From positions 5,797-69,796 of the forward strand of contig JBALTG010000006.1 in assembly GCA_036964625.1 (NCBI GenBank): 64,000 bases of DNA, read 5' to 3'. Made by a program: the position numbers and the translations under genes. The notes beneath the pieces are model-generated. The model worked only from the letters and a program-made list of their open reading frames with translations, was not told the origin of the DNA and did no database searches. This document shows, in pieces, positions 1-9,292 of the stretch. The DNA is from Motiliproteus sp036964625. GTDB taxonomy: Bacteria > Pseudomonadota > Gammaproteobacteria > Pseudomonadales > Balneatricaceae. The stretch's first letter is position 1. Each line of letters opens with the position of its first letter.

Positions 1-737
1 CCGAAATGCTGAGTGATGATGCCGCCGATCGTGTCGAATTCGACATCGTCCAGATGACTGTTAAAGAATTCATTGAAATCATCAATTTCGGTCAGGGCTT
101 TGACGATATAGGCGTTATCTTCGATCTGCTTGATCGGAGCGTCTTCATCGTCTGCGTCGAACTCGTCTTCGATCTCCCCGACGATCTGCTCCAGCACGTC
201 TTCGATGGTGATCAGTCCGGAGATGCCTCCGTATTCATCGACCACTATCGCCATGTGATTACGGGTAGCGCGAAACTCGCTCAAAAGGATGTTTAGGCGC
301 TTGCTTTCAGGGACGAAGGCTGCAGGACGGAGCGTGTCCTGGATCTTAAATCTGTCGATGCCGCCTTTGAGGATGTAGGGCAGCAGATCTTTGGCCAGGA
401 GGATGCCGATCACTTCGTCCGGCGATTCGCCGATCACCGGAAAGCGCGAGTGGGAGGCCGCTATCATCTCCGGCAGAAACTGTTGTGGGGTCAGGGTCGA
501 GTCGATAACGACCATCTGCGGGCGGGGAATCATGATGTCCCGGACCTGCATGTCCGCGACTTCCATCGCGCCTTCTATGATCGCCAGTACTTCGCTGTCG
601 AGCACCTGGCTTTCAACGGCGTTGTTCAGTACCGTCATCAATTCATCACGATCGCGGGGTTCGTCCGAGAATACTTGTGTGAGTCTGGCCAGCCAGGACT
701 TGCTGCCCTGACTGTTGGTCGATCGATCTTCACTCAT
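1..737 (-). CDS. corC: CorC/YbeX-type CBS-domain protein (partial, runs off window)
   Basis: The reverse strand encodes a protein beginning MSEDRSTNSQGSKSWLARL, with two CBS-type segments: the DIMIPRPQM stretch and the VDEYGGISGLITIEDVLEQIVGEIEDE stretch are typical. The start of a C-terminal CorC-HlyC domain follows before the window edge. The family (YbeX/CorC) is linked to magnesium/cobalt efflux and to ribosome and RNA homeostasis. It commonly follows ybeZ and ybeY in one operon, as here, 94 bases downstream of ybeY. The ATG at 735-737 is the first in-frame start before the MSEDRS segment. About 245 codons are visible and the last third of the gene is missing. The identification is firm; the transport role is family knowledge. 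Confidence 0.93.
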   Translation of the reverse strand, partial: MSEDRSTNSQGSKSWLARLTQVFSDEPRDRDELMTVLNNAVESQVLDSEVLAIIEGAMEVADMQVRDIMIPRPQMVVIDSTLTPQQFLPEMIAASHSRFPVIGESPDEVIGILLAKDLLPYILKGGIDRFKIQDTLRPAAFVPESKRLNILLSEFRATRNHMAIVVDEYGGISGLITIEDVLEQIVGEIEDEFDADDEDAPIKQIEDNAYIVKALTEIDDFNEFFNSHLDDVEFDTIGGIITQHF

Positions 738-831
738 GTGGAGGGTGCCTCAGATGGGAGTGGCAAATAGTGCGTTAAAGCGCAGTCTGGCACTAGCCGG
801 CGTACATTTTAAAACTAAATATGAATCCGAT

Positions 832-1284
832 TTATACAAGATAGGGATCCGCAATGTCCAGCCCAGCCAGTAGCCGGGTCTCCAGCGATTCCATGATCTG
901 TGCCTGTTGCTCCTCTATATGGTCGTATCCCAACAGGTGCAAGATGCCGTGAATCACCAGATGTGCCCAGTGGTGGTTAAGTGCCTTATGTTGTTCTTGG
1001 GCTTCATGGGCAACGACGGGGGCGCAGATAACCAGATCGCCGAGCAGGTTAAGTTCAATTCCCGGCGGCGCCTCAAACGGAAAGGATAAAACATTGGTGG
1101 GTTTGTCCTTGCCGCGGTAATCCCGGTTGAGTTGCTGGCTTTCGGCTTCATCGACAACGCGAATACAGAGTTCAGTTGTTTCGATACGATCCTTAAGTGC
1201 GTGCTCGGCCCAGTGTTGGAACTCTGCCAAGGAGGGGATCTGAGCCGCATCGCTGGCCTGTTGCAGATCTATCTCAATACTCAT
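832..1284 (-). CDS. ybeY: Endoribonuclease YbeY (16S rRNA maturation)
   Basis: This is a 150-residue metal-dependent endoribonuclease needed for 16S rRNA 3'-end maturation and ribosome quality control. The diagnostic zinc motif HGILHLLGYDH lies near residues 112-122 and the family motif LNRDYRGKDKPTNVLSFPFE is near residues 52-71. Length matches the family. It overlaps the end of ybeZ by four bases, which indicates translational coupling, and corC follows. The order ybeZ-ybeY-corC is conserved in gammaproteobacteria and supports the assignment. Confidence 0.97.
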   Translation of the reverse strand: MSIEIDLQQASDAAQIPSLAEFQHWAEHALKDRIETTELCIRVVDEAESQQLNRDYRGKDKPTNVLSFPFEAPPGIELNLLGDLVICAPVVAHEAQEQHKALNHHWAHLVIHGILHLLGYDHIEEQQAQIMESLETRLLAGLDIADPYLV

Positions 1285-2252
1285 GACTCATGATCCTGCT
1301 GATAATTGTCATAAGCGCGGACGATACGTTGCACCAACGGATGGCGGACCACATCCTTAGCGGTGAAATGGGTAAAGCCAATGCCATCGACGCCATCGAG
1401 TACCTGGATAGCGTGTTTTAGGCCGGATTCCGTCGCCTTGGGCAGGTCGATCTGGGTGATGTCGCCGGTGATCACGGCTGTCGAGCCAAAACCGATCCGG
1501 GTCAGGAACATCTTCATCTGCTCCCGGGTGGTGTTTTGACTTTCGTCCAGGATCACAAAGGCGTGGTTAAGGGTGCGGCCGCGCATGTAGGCCAGGGGGG
1601 CGACCTCGATAATCTGACGTTCGATCAAGCGGCTCACAGTCTCAAAACCAAGCATCTCGTAAAGGGCGTCATAGAGCGGTCGAAGGTAAGGGTCGATCTT
1701 CTGAGCCAGGTCGCCGGGCAGAAAGCCGAGTTTTTCGCCCGCTTCCACCGCAGGGCGGACCAGCAGGATGCGCCGGACCTCATCCCGCTCCAGAGCGTCG
1801 ACAGCGCAGGCCACTGCAAGGAACGTCTTGCCGGTACCCGCAGGGCCGATGCCGAAGTTGATGTCGAGGGTGCGAATGCTGCGGATATAGCTGTTCTGAT
1901 GCTCGCCGCGCGTTTTGACCAGGGCCTTGGGGGTTTGGATCTGCAGTTGTTTGGATTCGCTGGGCGCTGGTTTTTGCTCCAGTGCGGATTCCTGCAGCGA
2001 TAGATGGATCATCTCCGGCGTCAGTTGTACGCCCTCACCCGCCTCTTGGTAGAGACCGTGCAGAATCTGGCTGACCGCTTGAGTGGTGTGATGATCGCCG
2101 ACGAGCTGGAAATCGTTGCCCCGGTTGCGGATCTGGATCCCCAGTCGCTGCTCGATCAGTTTTAAATGCTCATCCAGCTGGCCACAGAGATTGGCCAGGT
2201 GGGAGGGGTTATCCGGTTCCAGGGTGAAGCGAACGGCAGTGTCGGTAATCAA
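1281..2252 (-). CDS. ybeZ: PhoH-like ATPase YbeZ
   Basis: This 323-residue P-loop protein of the PhoH family is thought to act with YbeY in RNA or ribosome metabolism. Walker A is GPAGTGKT near residues 137-144 and Walker B is VILDESQNTT near residues 233-242. An N-terminal region of about 100 residues resembles the nucleic-acid-binding part of YbeZ. It follows miaB with an 82-base gap and overlaps ybeY by four bases, so the four genes are probably one transcript. The exact biochemical activity of the family is still poorly defined. Confidence 0.95.
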   Translation of the reverse strand: MITDTAVRFTLEPDNPSHLANLCGQLDEHLKLIEQRLGIQIRNRGNDFQLVGDHHTTQAVSQILHGLYQEAGEGVQLTPEMIHLSLQESALEQKPAPSESKQLQIQTPKALVKTRGEHQNSYIRSIRTLDINFGIGPAGTGKTFLAVACAVDALERDEVRRILLVRPAVEAGEKLGFLPGDLAQKIDPYLRPLYDALYEMLGFETVSRLIERQIIEVAPLAYMRGRTLNHAFVILDESQNTTREQMKMFLTRIGFGSTAVITGDITQIDLPKATESGLKHAIQVLDGVDGIGFTHFTAKDVVRHPLVQRIVRAYDNYQQDHES

Positions 2253-2334
2253 GGAGTTGTCTGGCCTCTAACTGGATATATTCCAGGGTAATGTCAGGGT
2301 GTCATCACAGTATCGGTATAAAAATGCGATAGGG

Positions 2335-3690
2335 CTAGACTTTTTGATCCAGTTCGCTGTGCAGTAGTTCCCCCACCAGGCTGTTAGGGTAGGCATGGAT
2401 GATCCTTACCGTGGCAAAACGGCCTATCAGATCCGGGTTGTCACAAGGAAAATTGACCACGCGATTGTTTTCAGTGCGCCCCTGCAGTCTGCCTGGATCT
2501 TTTTTGGAGTAACCGCTGACTAAAATCTTCTGTTCAGAGTCTATCATCGCCTGGGAGATCGACACTGTCTGGGCAATGATCCGTTGCTGAAGGATCTGCA
2601 GTCGTAGCTTTTTGCTCTCTTCGGTCGTCGTGTCAGGTAGCTCGGCCGCCGGAGTGCCGGGTCGAGGACTGTAGATGAAACTGAACGAGTGGTCGAAACC
2701 GATCTCGTGGATCAGGTTCATTGTGGCCTCAAAATCGGCGTCGGTTTCCCCCGGGAAGCCGATGATGAAATCCGACGACAGGCAGATATCGGGGCGAGCC
2801 TTGCGCAGTTTGCGTATTTTGGATTTGTACTCGAGTGCTGTGTGACCGCGTTTCATCGCCATCAGGATGCGATCTGAGCCGCTCTGCACCGGAAGATGAA
2901 CATGGCTGACCAGCTCCGGAATATCAGCGAAGGCCTGGATCAGGCTGTCGCTAAACTCAACCGGGTGGGAGGTGGTGAAGCGGATTCGGTCGACGCCGTC
3001 GATCGCGGCGATGTAACCGATCAGTTCCGCCAGATCGGTGCTGTCTTCGTCGTCGGCTGTATTGCCGCCCCGGTAGGCGTTGACATTCTGGCCCAGCAGA
3101 TGGATTTCGCGCACCCCCTGTTCGGCCAGTTGCTGCACCTCCAGCAGTATATCCTGGAGCGGGCGGCTGACCTCCTCGCCACGGGTGTAGGGTACGACGC
3201 AGAAGGTGCAGTATTTACTGCAGCCTTCCATAATTGAAACAAAGGCTTCCGCCCCTTCGGCGCTCGGGGCAGGGAGGCGGTCGAATTTTTCAATCTCAGG
3301 GAAGCTGACGTCGACGTGACCACTCTTACCTTGTTGAGTCAGATCGATCATTTCCGGCAGGCGGTGGAGGGTTTGTGGGCCGAAAATCATATCAACATAG
3401 GGCGCGCGAGTACGAATTGCAGCACCCTCCTGGCTGGCTACGCAGCCGCCGACGCCGATCATCAAATCAGGCCGTTGTTGCTTTAGCTTTTTCCACCGGC
3501 CCAGTTGGTGAAACACCTTATCCTGCGCTTTTTCGCGGATCGAGCAGGTGTTCAGTAACAGGATGTCGGCGTCTTCCGGGTTGTCGGTGAGCTCCATCTC
3601 ATGACTCTCCCCCAGCAGGTCGGAGATGCGCGACGAGTCGTATTCGTTCATCTGGCAACCGTGGGTTTTGATGTACAGCTTTTTGACCAT
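2335..3690 (-). CDS. miaB: tRNA-2-methylthio-N6-dimethylallyladenosine synthase MiaB
   Basis: MiaB is a radical-SAM methylthiotransferase that adds the 2-methylthio group to i6A37 of tRNAs. The N-terminal UPF0004 domain has its three cysteines (KTHGCQMNEYDS, LNTCSIRE, GGCVASQEG). The radical-SAM motif is EGCSKYCTFC, and a C-terminal TRAM domain ends the protein. I start at the ATG at 3688-3690, giving 451 residues beginning MVKKLYIKTHGCQ. The longer reading adds 35 residues with no family counterpart. It heads the ybeZ-ybeY-corC cluster, the usual neighbourhood of this gene. Confidence 0.97.
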   Translation of the reverse strand: MVKKLYIKTHGCQMNEYDSSRISDLLGESHEMELTDNPEDADILLLNTCSIREKAQDKVFHQLGRWKKLKQQRPDLMIGVGGCVASQEGAAIRTRAPYVDMIFGPQTLHRLPEMIDLTQQGKSGHVDVSFPEIEKFDRLPAPSAEGAEAFVSIMEGCSKYCTFCVVPYTRGEEVSRPLQDILLEVQQLAEQGVREIHLLGQNVNAYRGGNTADDEDSTDLAELIGYIAAIDGVDRIRFTTSHPVEFSDSLIQAFADIPELVSHVHLPVQSGSDRILMAMKRGHTALEYKSKIRKLRKARPDICLSSDFIIGFPGETDADFEATMNLIHEIGFDHSFSFIYSPRPGTPAAELPDTTTEESKKLRLQILQQRIIAQTVSISQAMIDSEQKILVSGYSKKDPGRLQGRTENNRVVNFPCDNPDLIGRFATVRIIHAYPNSLVGELLHSELDQKV

Positions 3691-3718
3691 GGAGCAACTA
3701 CCCTTCAATATTTTTGGG

Positions 3719-3907
3719 TTACCAGCATAATGATAGCCCGGGAGTAAACATAAACCGCCCATTGTACCGACTCCAGTCGTGCTTAGGCCAGTCAAAAGAG
3801 TCCGGTGTAAATGCGAGGCTGGCGTGGGTGTTGTTTTCGCCTGTGGCCGTTACTGATCCGTCAGTATTAGTCGTTAGAGTCATTGCCGTATCCTCCGGTT
3901 CTGCCAA
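3719..3907 (-). CDS. Possible small hypothetical protein upstream of miaB
   Basis: This 62-codon reading frame begins MAEPEDTAMTLTTNTDGSVT and contains an aromatic-rich stretch with SFDWPKHDWSRYNGRFMF. It lies just upstream of miaB on the same strand, 28 bases away. A second methionine at residue 9 is an alternative start. I recognise no family. Composition is protein-like rather than repetitive, but an open frame of similar length runs on the opposite strand, so one of the two is a shadow and possibly both are. The case for a real gene is weak. Confidence 0.3.
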   Translation of the reverse strand: MAEPEDTAMTLTTNTDGSVTATGENNTHASLAFTPDSFDWPKHDWSRYNGRFMFTPGLSLCW

Positions 3908-3993
3908 TTAACTGTTGATGACAAGCAAGGCTTGCGTCTGAAGGGGTGAACTGGAAAACTACAGTATGATTGTAGTTGTTGAGCATTGTGCCG

Positions 3994-5586
3994 ATGTCAG
4001 TCTTCAATCGAACAGATCAGGAGCATGTTTTGCAGAAGAAATTCCTTTTTTATTCGGATTTTAATTGTCCGTTCTGCTTTGCTCTGAATGAGCGAATTTT
4101 GATGCTGGGTGACAGCGCGAAAGTGCTTTGGCGTGGCATTGAGCACATGCCTGCAGCCTCAAGCAAGCATGCAACGCTAGTGGATCAGACCCAGTTGATC
4201 AACGAGGTCGGGGTGGTGCGTAAGCGGGCTCCTGAGGTGGCGCTAGTGACGCCTGCCTTTCGTCCTAAAACTGCGTTAGCTAATGCATTGATTTGGAAAT
4301 TAGCATTTCACCCCGATAGCCGCAGGCCGTTATCTGAATTGCGGACCCTTATTTACCGTGCCTATTGGCAGGATGGCGGGGATATATCTAATCCCGAGGT
4401 GTTGCGTGAGCTTTGTTCGCAGGTTGCGTTGGAGTATCCCGAAGAGGGTTTCGAAATAGCTGCAGAACCGGAATTGGCACAGTGGCAGCAACAGTGGCAG
4501 GGTGAACAGTTCCATTGTCGATTACCGGCGATGCTGTCTGAGGAGCAGGGCAAGCCGCTGCTCGGCTTTCCTACCTATGATCTGCTGTCGGGATTTTTTT
4601 CCGGCAGTGATCTGCCGCAGCTACCTGAAAGTCTGGCCACATGTGAACTCCGGCCGAAGCAGAGTTTGCTTTTAATTGGCGCGGGTATCGAACAGCGCTG
4701 TGATGTTACCGAGCTGCGCGCAGCGTATCAGATTGAAGTGGTTGCGGGCGTGGAAGAGGCGCAAATCTGGCACAGGGGGCAGTCATGTTTGCCTGATATG
4801 ATTGTGATCGATCATATGAGCCTGGGTGCTCTCGGTTTGCAGTACTGCTCCGCGCTGCGGACCGATCCGGTTCATCGCAATACGGTGCTGATCGTATTGC
4901 TGGCGGCTCCTGATCAGGTGTTAGAGCTGGCTGGTTTTGACGCCGGTGCAACCGATGTTATGTTTGATCTGTCTAACCCGAAAATTTGTCAGGCACGCCT
5001 GGATCTGCAGTTGCGCATGAAACGCAGCGCGGTGCTGCTGGCCGCTTTGGCGCGGTTGGACTATCTGACCGAGCTGCCTAACCGACGCGAGTTTGACCGC
5101 ATGCTGGAAGCGGAGTGGTTACGCTCAAGGCGCGAGGGAGTCGCGTTGAGCGTGGTGCTGATCGATATCGATCACTTCAAACTCTATAATGATAATTACG
5201 GTCATTCGCAAGGTGACGATTGTTTGCGTCAGGTGGCTCGTGCGATGGCAAAATGCCTGCGTCGTCCGGCGGATCTGCTGGCGCGTTATGGGGGGGAGGA
5301 GTTTGTAGCGGTGTTGCCTGAAACCGATGCCGAAGGCGCAGCGGTCGTGGCCGAAACTCTGATTCAGGCGGTGCGTGACGTTGAACTCACGCACGCGTAC
5401 TCATCGGCAGCCGAGGTTGTGACCATCAGTGCCGGTGTTGCGTCGATGCTGCCCAGTAATGATGCAACCCCCCGGGCACTGTCTGAACAGGCTGATAGCG
5501 CGTTATATGAAGCCAAGGAATCGGGGCGTAACCGGGTTTGTGTTGCGCGCGTACGCGCATCTAAACAAGGGGGGCTGAATAGCTGA
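3994..5586 (+). CDS. Diguanylate cyclase with N-terminal DsbA/FrnE-like thioredoxin fold and receiver-like domain
   Basis: This is a three-part protein of about 530 residues. Residues 15-210 look like a DsbA/FrnE-type thioredoxin fold: the FLFYSDFNCPFCFALNERI stretch carries a CPFC active-site pair at about residues 25 and 28, followed by a helical region and a LLGFPTYDL stretch resembling the cis-Pro loop. Residues 225-355 resemble a degenerate receiver domain (LLLIGAGIE, PDMIVIDHMSLGALGLQYC, DAGATDVMF). Residues 365-525 form a GGDEF domain with an intact GGEEF active site and an RPAD inhibitory I-site five residues before it. It should make cyclic-di-GMP in the cytoplasm. A TTG at 3976 or GTG at 3988 are alternative starts. 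A redox input is inferred from the CPFC pair only. Confidence 0.85.
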   Translation: MSVFNRTDQEHVLQKKFLFYSDFNCPFCFALNERILMLGDSAKVLWRGIEHMPAASSKHATLVDQTQLINEVGVVRKRAPEVALVTPAFRPKTALANALIWKLAFHPDSRRPLSELRTLIYRAYWQDGGDISNPEVLRELCSQVALEYPEEGFEIAAEPELAQWQQQWQGEQFHCRLPAMLSEEQGKPLLGFPTYDLLSGFFSGSDLPQLPESLATCELRPKQSLLLIGAGIEQRCDVTELRAAYQIEVVAGVEEAQIWHRGQSCLPDMIVIDHMSLGALGLQYCSALRTDPVHRNTVLIVLLAAPDQVLELAGFDAGATDVMFDLSNPKICQARLDLQLRMKRSAVLLAALARLDYLTELPNRREFDRMLEAEWLRSRREGVALSVVLIDIDHFKLYNDNYGHSQGDDCLRQVARAMAKCLRRPADLLARYGGEEFVAVLPETDAEGAAVVAETLIQAVRDVELTHAYSSAAEVVTISAGVASMLPSNDATPRALSEQADSALYEAKESGRNRVCVARVRASKQGGLNS

Positions 5587-5650
5587 GGTGCCACCCAGTA
5601 GTCTGTTTTTCCGATCGATGATCGACTCTCACCTCTAGCAGGAGTGTTTT

Positions 5651-7948
5651 ATGCCTAGTCTGGCCCGATTGCAACGGATCGTTCAGGACGTCAATACTGC
5701 AGCTTCGCTTGATGAGATGCTCCGCATGATCTCCTCTCAGGTTCAGGAAGTTATGGCGGTTGATGTCTGTAGTATCTACCTGATGGATTCTGATCGGGAG
5801 GAGTTGGTGCTGATGCATACGCTGGGGCTGGATGCCGCGTCTGTAGGTCGGATTCGGCTGCCGCTCGGCGATGGTTTGGTGGGTTTTGTTGGTGAGCAAC
5901 AGCAGTTGCTTAACGTAGAGGATGCTCCCCGGCACCCCCAATTCCATTTTTTTCCTGAATCACAAGAAGAAAATATTCACGCATTTCTCGGTGTGCCGAT
6001 CATCCATTTTCGCAAATTGGTGGGTGTGTTGGTGGTGCAGAAGCGCGCCATGCGTCGCTTTGATGATGAAGATGAAGCCTTTTTGGTCACGATAGCCGCG
6101 CATCTGTCCGGTGCGCTGAATGATGCTATCGGCAGTGGCAAAATTTCTGAACTGCTGAAAACCAGTAAGAAAACCAATACTTTTGTCAACGGCATCGTCG
6201 GCTCTACTGGTGTGGGTATCGGTTGGGTGGTGGCGGCAGGCAGCCGCCTCAGTTTTAAGGATGTGGAGGATCTCTGTTCGCTCGATCCTGTGGCCGAATT
6301 GGCGCTATTCGATCAAGCGGTTGTGGGGGTCCGCGAACAATTGGTGCAAGGGCAGCAGCTGATGGCTGGAACGCCGGGCGATGTGCAGGCTATTTTCGAT
6401 GCCTACCGGATGATTTTGGATTCGGACGATCTGCAGCGCGCCATTCGTGACCGTATTAAGGCCGGAGCCATAGCCCCCGCGGCGCTTAAAATCGTTATTG
6501 AAGAGCATGCGGCTATTTTTGAGGCGATGGAGGATCTTTACTTCCGGGCGCGCGGTGAGGATATTCGCGATATCGGCCTGCGTCTGCTGCGGCTTTTGCT
6601 TGAACCCGATGCGGTTGAGGTGAGTTACGATCGGCCCACTATTTTAGTGGGGAGTGTTGTCGGTGTATCCGATATTGCCCGGGTTCCGCATGGCAAGTTG
6701 GTGGGCATTGTCTGCAAGCAGGGGTCGGCATTGTCGCATACGGCGATCCTTGCCAGTGCGCTGGGTATTCCTGCGGTGATGGGGGTGGGTGAACTGCCGG
6801 TGCGAAAGTTGGTGGGCAAATCAGCCATTATTGACGGATATCAGGGGCGGGTGCATTTTCAGCCCTCCAGTGCGTTGCGCGCTGAGTTTATCCGGCTGGC
6901 AAGAAAGGACAGCGAATTTGATCGATCGCTGGAAAAACTGCGCGACCTTCCGGCTGAAACACTCGACGGTTTTCGGGTAAATATGTTTGTTAATACCGGC
7001 CTGCTCTCGGATATTACCCCCGGTTTGCAGCGCGGCGCGGAAGGGGTGGGGCTGTACCGTACCGAAATCCCTTTTATGGTTCACGAGAGTTTTCCGACCG
7101 AAGAGGAGCAGTATCGGGTCTACCGTAAGGTATTGAGTCAGTTTCATCCGCGTCCGGTGACGATGCGTACCCTCGATATCGGCGGCGACAAGCCGCTGCC
7201 TTACTTTCCGGTGCAGGAGGATAATCCCTATCTGGGCTGGCGAGGGATCCGCTTCACCCTCGACCATCCAGAAATATTTCTCGGTCAGATCCGTGCCATG
7301 CTACGTGCGAATGAAGGGCTGAATAACCTTAAAATAATGCTGCCCATGATCAGTAGTGTCGATGAGGTCGATAGCTTCTTTGAACTGTTGCGCAAGGCGA
7401 TGAAAGCGTTGCGCAGTGAAGGGCTGGAGATTGACAAACCACCGGTGGGTATCATGGTAGAAGTACCTGCTACCATGTTTTTGCTCGACTACATGGGCTG
7501 GCGCCTGGACTTTATCTCAATCGGAACCAACGATCTGACACAGTACTTGCTGGCAGTAGATCGGAATAACCAGAGCGTTGCCAGTTTGTTCTCCCGGCTG
7601 CATCCAAGTGTGGTCCGTGCGCTGCACTACATTACTGAACAGGCGTATAAGAATGGCCTGGACGTGAGTCTCTGTGGTGAGCTGGCTGCGGACCCTGCTG
7701 CTGTCTTGTTATTGTTGGGAATGGGGGTTAAATCCTTCAGTATGAACGCCCACAGCCTGCCCCGGATCAAGCATGTCATTCGTTCAGTCAGCCGTCTGCA
7801 AACAGAGGGGCTAGTGGCTAACGCGTTACGGATGCAGAGTGAGACTGAGATTCGTCTGATGCTTAACAAAGCATTGGAGAACGCAGGGCTGGAGGAGCAT
7901 CTGGTGAGAAGCGGTAAGCTCAGTAACAAGGCCGCATCGGCCAAGTAA
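5651..7948 (+). CDS. ptsP: PEP-protein phosphotransferase PtsP (EI-Ntr)
   Basis: PtsP is the first enzyme of the nitrogen-related phosphotransferase relay and passes phosphate from PEP to NPr. The 765-residue protein has an N-terminal GAF domain (about residues 15-165). The EI N-terminal region follows, with phosphohistidine His363 in GSALSHTAILAS. The C-terminal PEP-binding barrel contains VGLYRTEIPFM, DIGGDKPLPYF and the catalytic cysteine in SLCGELAADP. All catalytic elements are intact. A good Shine-Dalgarno (AGGAG) precedes the ATG at 5651. The GAF domain marks this as EI-Ntr rather than the sugar-PTS enzyme I. The hydrolase RppH, which often precedes ptsP, is not here. Confidence 0.96.
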   Translation: MPSLARLQRIVQDVNTAASLDEMLRMISSQVQEVMAVDVCSIYLMDSDREELVLMHTLGLDAASVGRIRLPLGDGLVGFVGEQQQLLNVEDAPRHPQFHFFPESQEENIHAFLGVPIIHFRKLVGVLVVQKRAMRRFDDEDEAFLVTIAAHLSGALNDAIGSGKISELLKTSKKTNTFVNGIVGSTGVGIGWVVAAGSRLSFKDVEDLCSLDPVAELALFDQAVVGVREQLVQGQQLMAGTPGDVQAIFDAYRMILDSDDLQRAIRDRIKAGAIAPAALKIVIEEHAAIFEAMEDLYFRARGEDIRDIGLRLLRLLLEPDAVEVSYDRPTILVGSVVGVSDIARVPHGKLVGIVCKQGSALSHTAILASALGIPAVMGVGELPVRKLVGKSAIIDGYQGRVHFQPSSALRAEFIRLARKDSEFDRSLEKLRDLPAETLDGFRVNMFVNTGLLSDITPGLQRGAEGVGLYRTEIPFMVHESFPTEEEQYRVYRKVLSQFHPRPVTMRTLDIGGDKPLPYFPVQEDNPYLGWRGIRFTLDHPEIFLGQIRAMLRANEGLNNLKIMLPMISSVDEVDSFFELLRKAMKALRSEGLEIDKPPVGIMVEVPATMFLLDYMGWRLDFISIGTNDLTQYLLAVDRNNQSVASLFSRLHPSVVRALHYITEQAYKNGLDVSLCGELAADPAAVLLLLGMGVKSFSMNAHSLPRIKHVIRSVSRLQTEGLVANALRMQSETEIRLMLNKALENAGLEEHLVRSGKLSNKAASAK

Positions 7949-8028
7949 TGGCTTAAGCCTTGAAAGTCTCTCCGCAAAGGGTGAACTTTGTTTGAACCGA
8001 AGCCACTTTGCTGCGGGTATTGTACGAG

Positions 8029-8060
8029 AGTAGTACGGGAGTAGTACGGGAGTAGTGCGG
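8029..8060 (+). repeat. Three tandem copies of an 11-bp unit
   Basis: The unit AGTAGTACGGG occurs twice exactly and a third time as AGTAGTGCGG. It lies between the end of ptsP and the terminator. It is non-coding and looks like replication slippage. Confidence 0.7.
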
Positions 8061-8098
8061 TTTGTAGTGCCGGTTTAGACGGCGATGCGAGAGTCAAT

Positions 8099-8142
8099 AA
8101 AAAGGCGCCTATTAACCGGTTGGGTTAATAGGCGCCTTTTTT
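8099..8142 (+). terminator. Strong bidirectional intrinsic terminator between ptsP and ald
   Basis: A near-perfect inverted repeat has arms AAAAAGGCGCCTATTAACC and GGGTTAATAGGCGCCTTTTTT around a short loop. Runs of A on the left and T on the right make it a rho-independent terminator on both strands. It sits between the convergent genes ptsP and ald, as expected. Confidence 0.93.
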
Positions 8143-8176
8143 GTTCAATTGAGCGCTGGGTCTGTTTCGATTAGGG

Positions 8177-9292
8177 CTATTGCTCTAATGCCTGTGCAGG
8201 GGCGACAAATTCATACCCGAGTGCATCTGCGACCGCTTTATAGGTGATCATCCCCTTATGGACGTTAAGACCGTTGAGCAGGTGCTTATCGTTCAATAGT
8301 GCTTGCTTGGGGTCGGCCGCCAGTGCCAGGGCAAACGGTAAGGTGGCGTTATTCAGCGCCATGGTCGCAGTACGGGCAACACCACCGGGCATGTTGGCAA
8401 CGCAGTAATGCACCACATCATCAATCACGTAGGTCGGTTCCTGGTGGGTTGTGGCTTTGGATGTTTCGAAGCAGCCGCCCTGGTCGATAGCAACATCCAC
8501 GACCACTGAGCCTTTTTTCATCTTGCTGATCATCGCACGGGTCAGCAGCTTGGGGGCTGCTGCGCCGGGAATCAGTACCGCACCGATGACCAGGTCTGCC
8601 TCGAGAGCATACTCTTCAATCGCGCTCGCTGTGGAGTAGACGCATTTGATCTGGCCTTTGAACTCCGCATCCAGCTGACGTAGACGGGGCAGTGACCGGT
8701 CCATAAGGGTGACATCGGCGCCCATGCCTGCAGCCATCGTCGCGGCATTGACGCCAACGACACCGCCACCGATGACCAATACTTTAGCCGGTGCAACACC
8801 CGGGACACCGCCCAAGAGAACGCCACGTCCACCCGGTGCTTTTTCCAGATGATGTGCCCCCGCCTGGATTGACATCCGTCCGGCGACTTCGCTCATCGGT
8901 GCCAGCAGTGGCAGCCCGCCTTGATTGTCGGTAACGGTCTCGTAAGCGATGCAGGTGGCGCCGGATTTAATCAGCAGTTCGGTTTGCTGTGGATCTGGAG
9001 CCAGGTGCAGGTAGGTGTATAGCACCTGACCTTCGCGCAGCATCGCACACTCCTGCGGTTGAGGTTCTTTAACCTTGACCACCATATCGGCGCGTTCGAA
9101 CACCTCGGCGGCGGTCGCAACGATAGATGCGCCCGCAGAAATGTAATCCTCGTTGGAGAAATCGATGCCTACCCCGGCGTTGTTTTCTATGATTACCTGA
9201 TGGCCACGGTTGACCAGCTCCTGAACGGAAGCGGGGATGAGGCCGACGCGGTATTCGTGGTTTTTAATCTCTTTGGGGATGCCGATTAGCAT
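8177..9292 (-). CDS. ald: Alanine dehydrogenase
   Basis: This 371-residue enzyme interconverts L-alanine and pyruvate plus ammonium with NAD. The protein begins MLIGIPKEIKNHEYRVGLIP, the family start, with catalytic Lys and His in the KVKEPQPQE and TYLHLAPDP stretches. The Rossmann region VLVIGGGVVGVNAATMAAGMGADVTLMD contains the GxGxxG nucleotide site, and a VVVDVAIDQGGCFETS stretch follows. Length is normal. It is a single-gene unit with AGGAG upstream of the start and the shared terminator downstream. It may feed alanine into catabolism. Confidence 0.97.
   Translation of the reverse strand: MLIGIPKEIKNHEYRVGLIPASVQELVNRGHQVIIENNAGVGIDFSNEDYISAGASIVATAAEVFERADMVVKVKEPQPQECAMLREGQVLYTYLHLAPDPQQTELLIKSGATCIAYETVTDNQGGLPLLAPMSEVAGRMSIQAGAHHLEKAPGGRGVLLGGVPGVAPAKVLVIGGGVVGVNAATMAAGMGADVTLMDRSLPRLRQLDAEFKGQIKCVYSTASAIEEYALEADLVIGAVLIPGAAAPKLLTRAMISKMKKGSVVVDVAIDQGGCFETSKATTHQEPTYVIDDVVHYCVANMPGGVARTATMALNNATLPFALALAADPKQALLNDKHLLNGLNVHKGMITYKAVADALGYEFVAPAQALEQ

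Noticed and set aside
3714..3911. Plus-strand frame opposite the small minus-strand frame upstream of miaB
   Set aside because: It has no ribosome-binding site, and the minus-strand reading has better composition and sits in the miaB operon direction.
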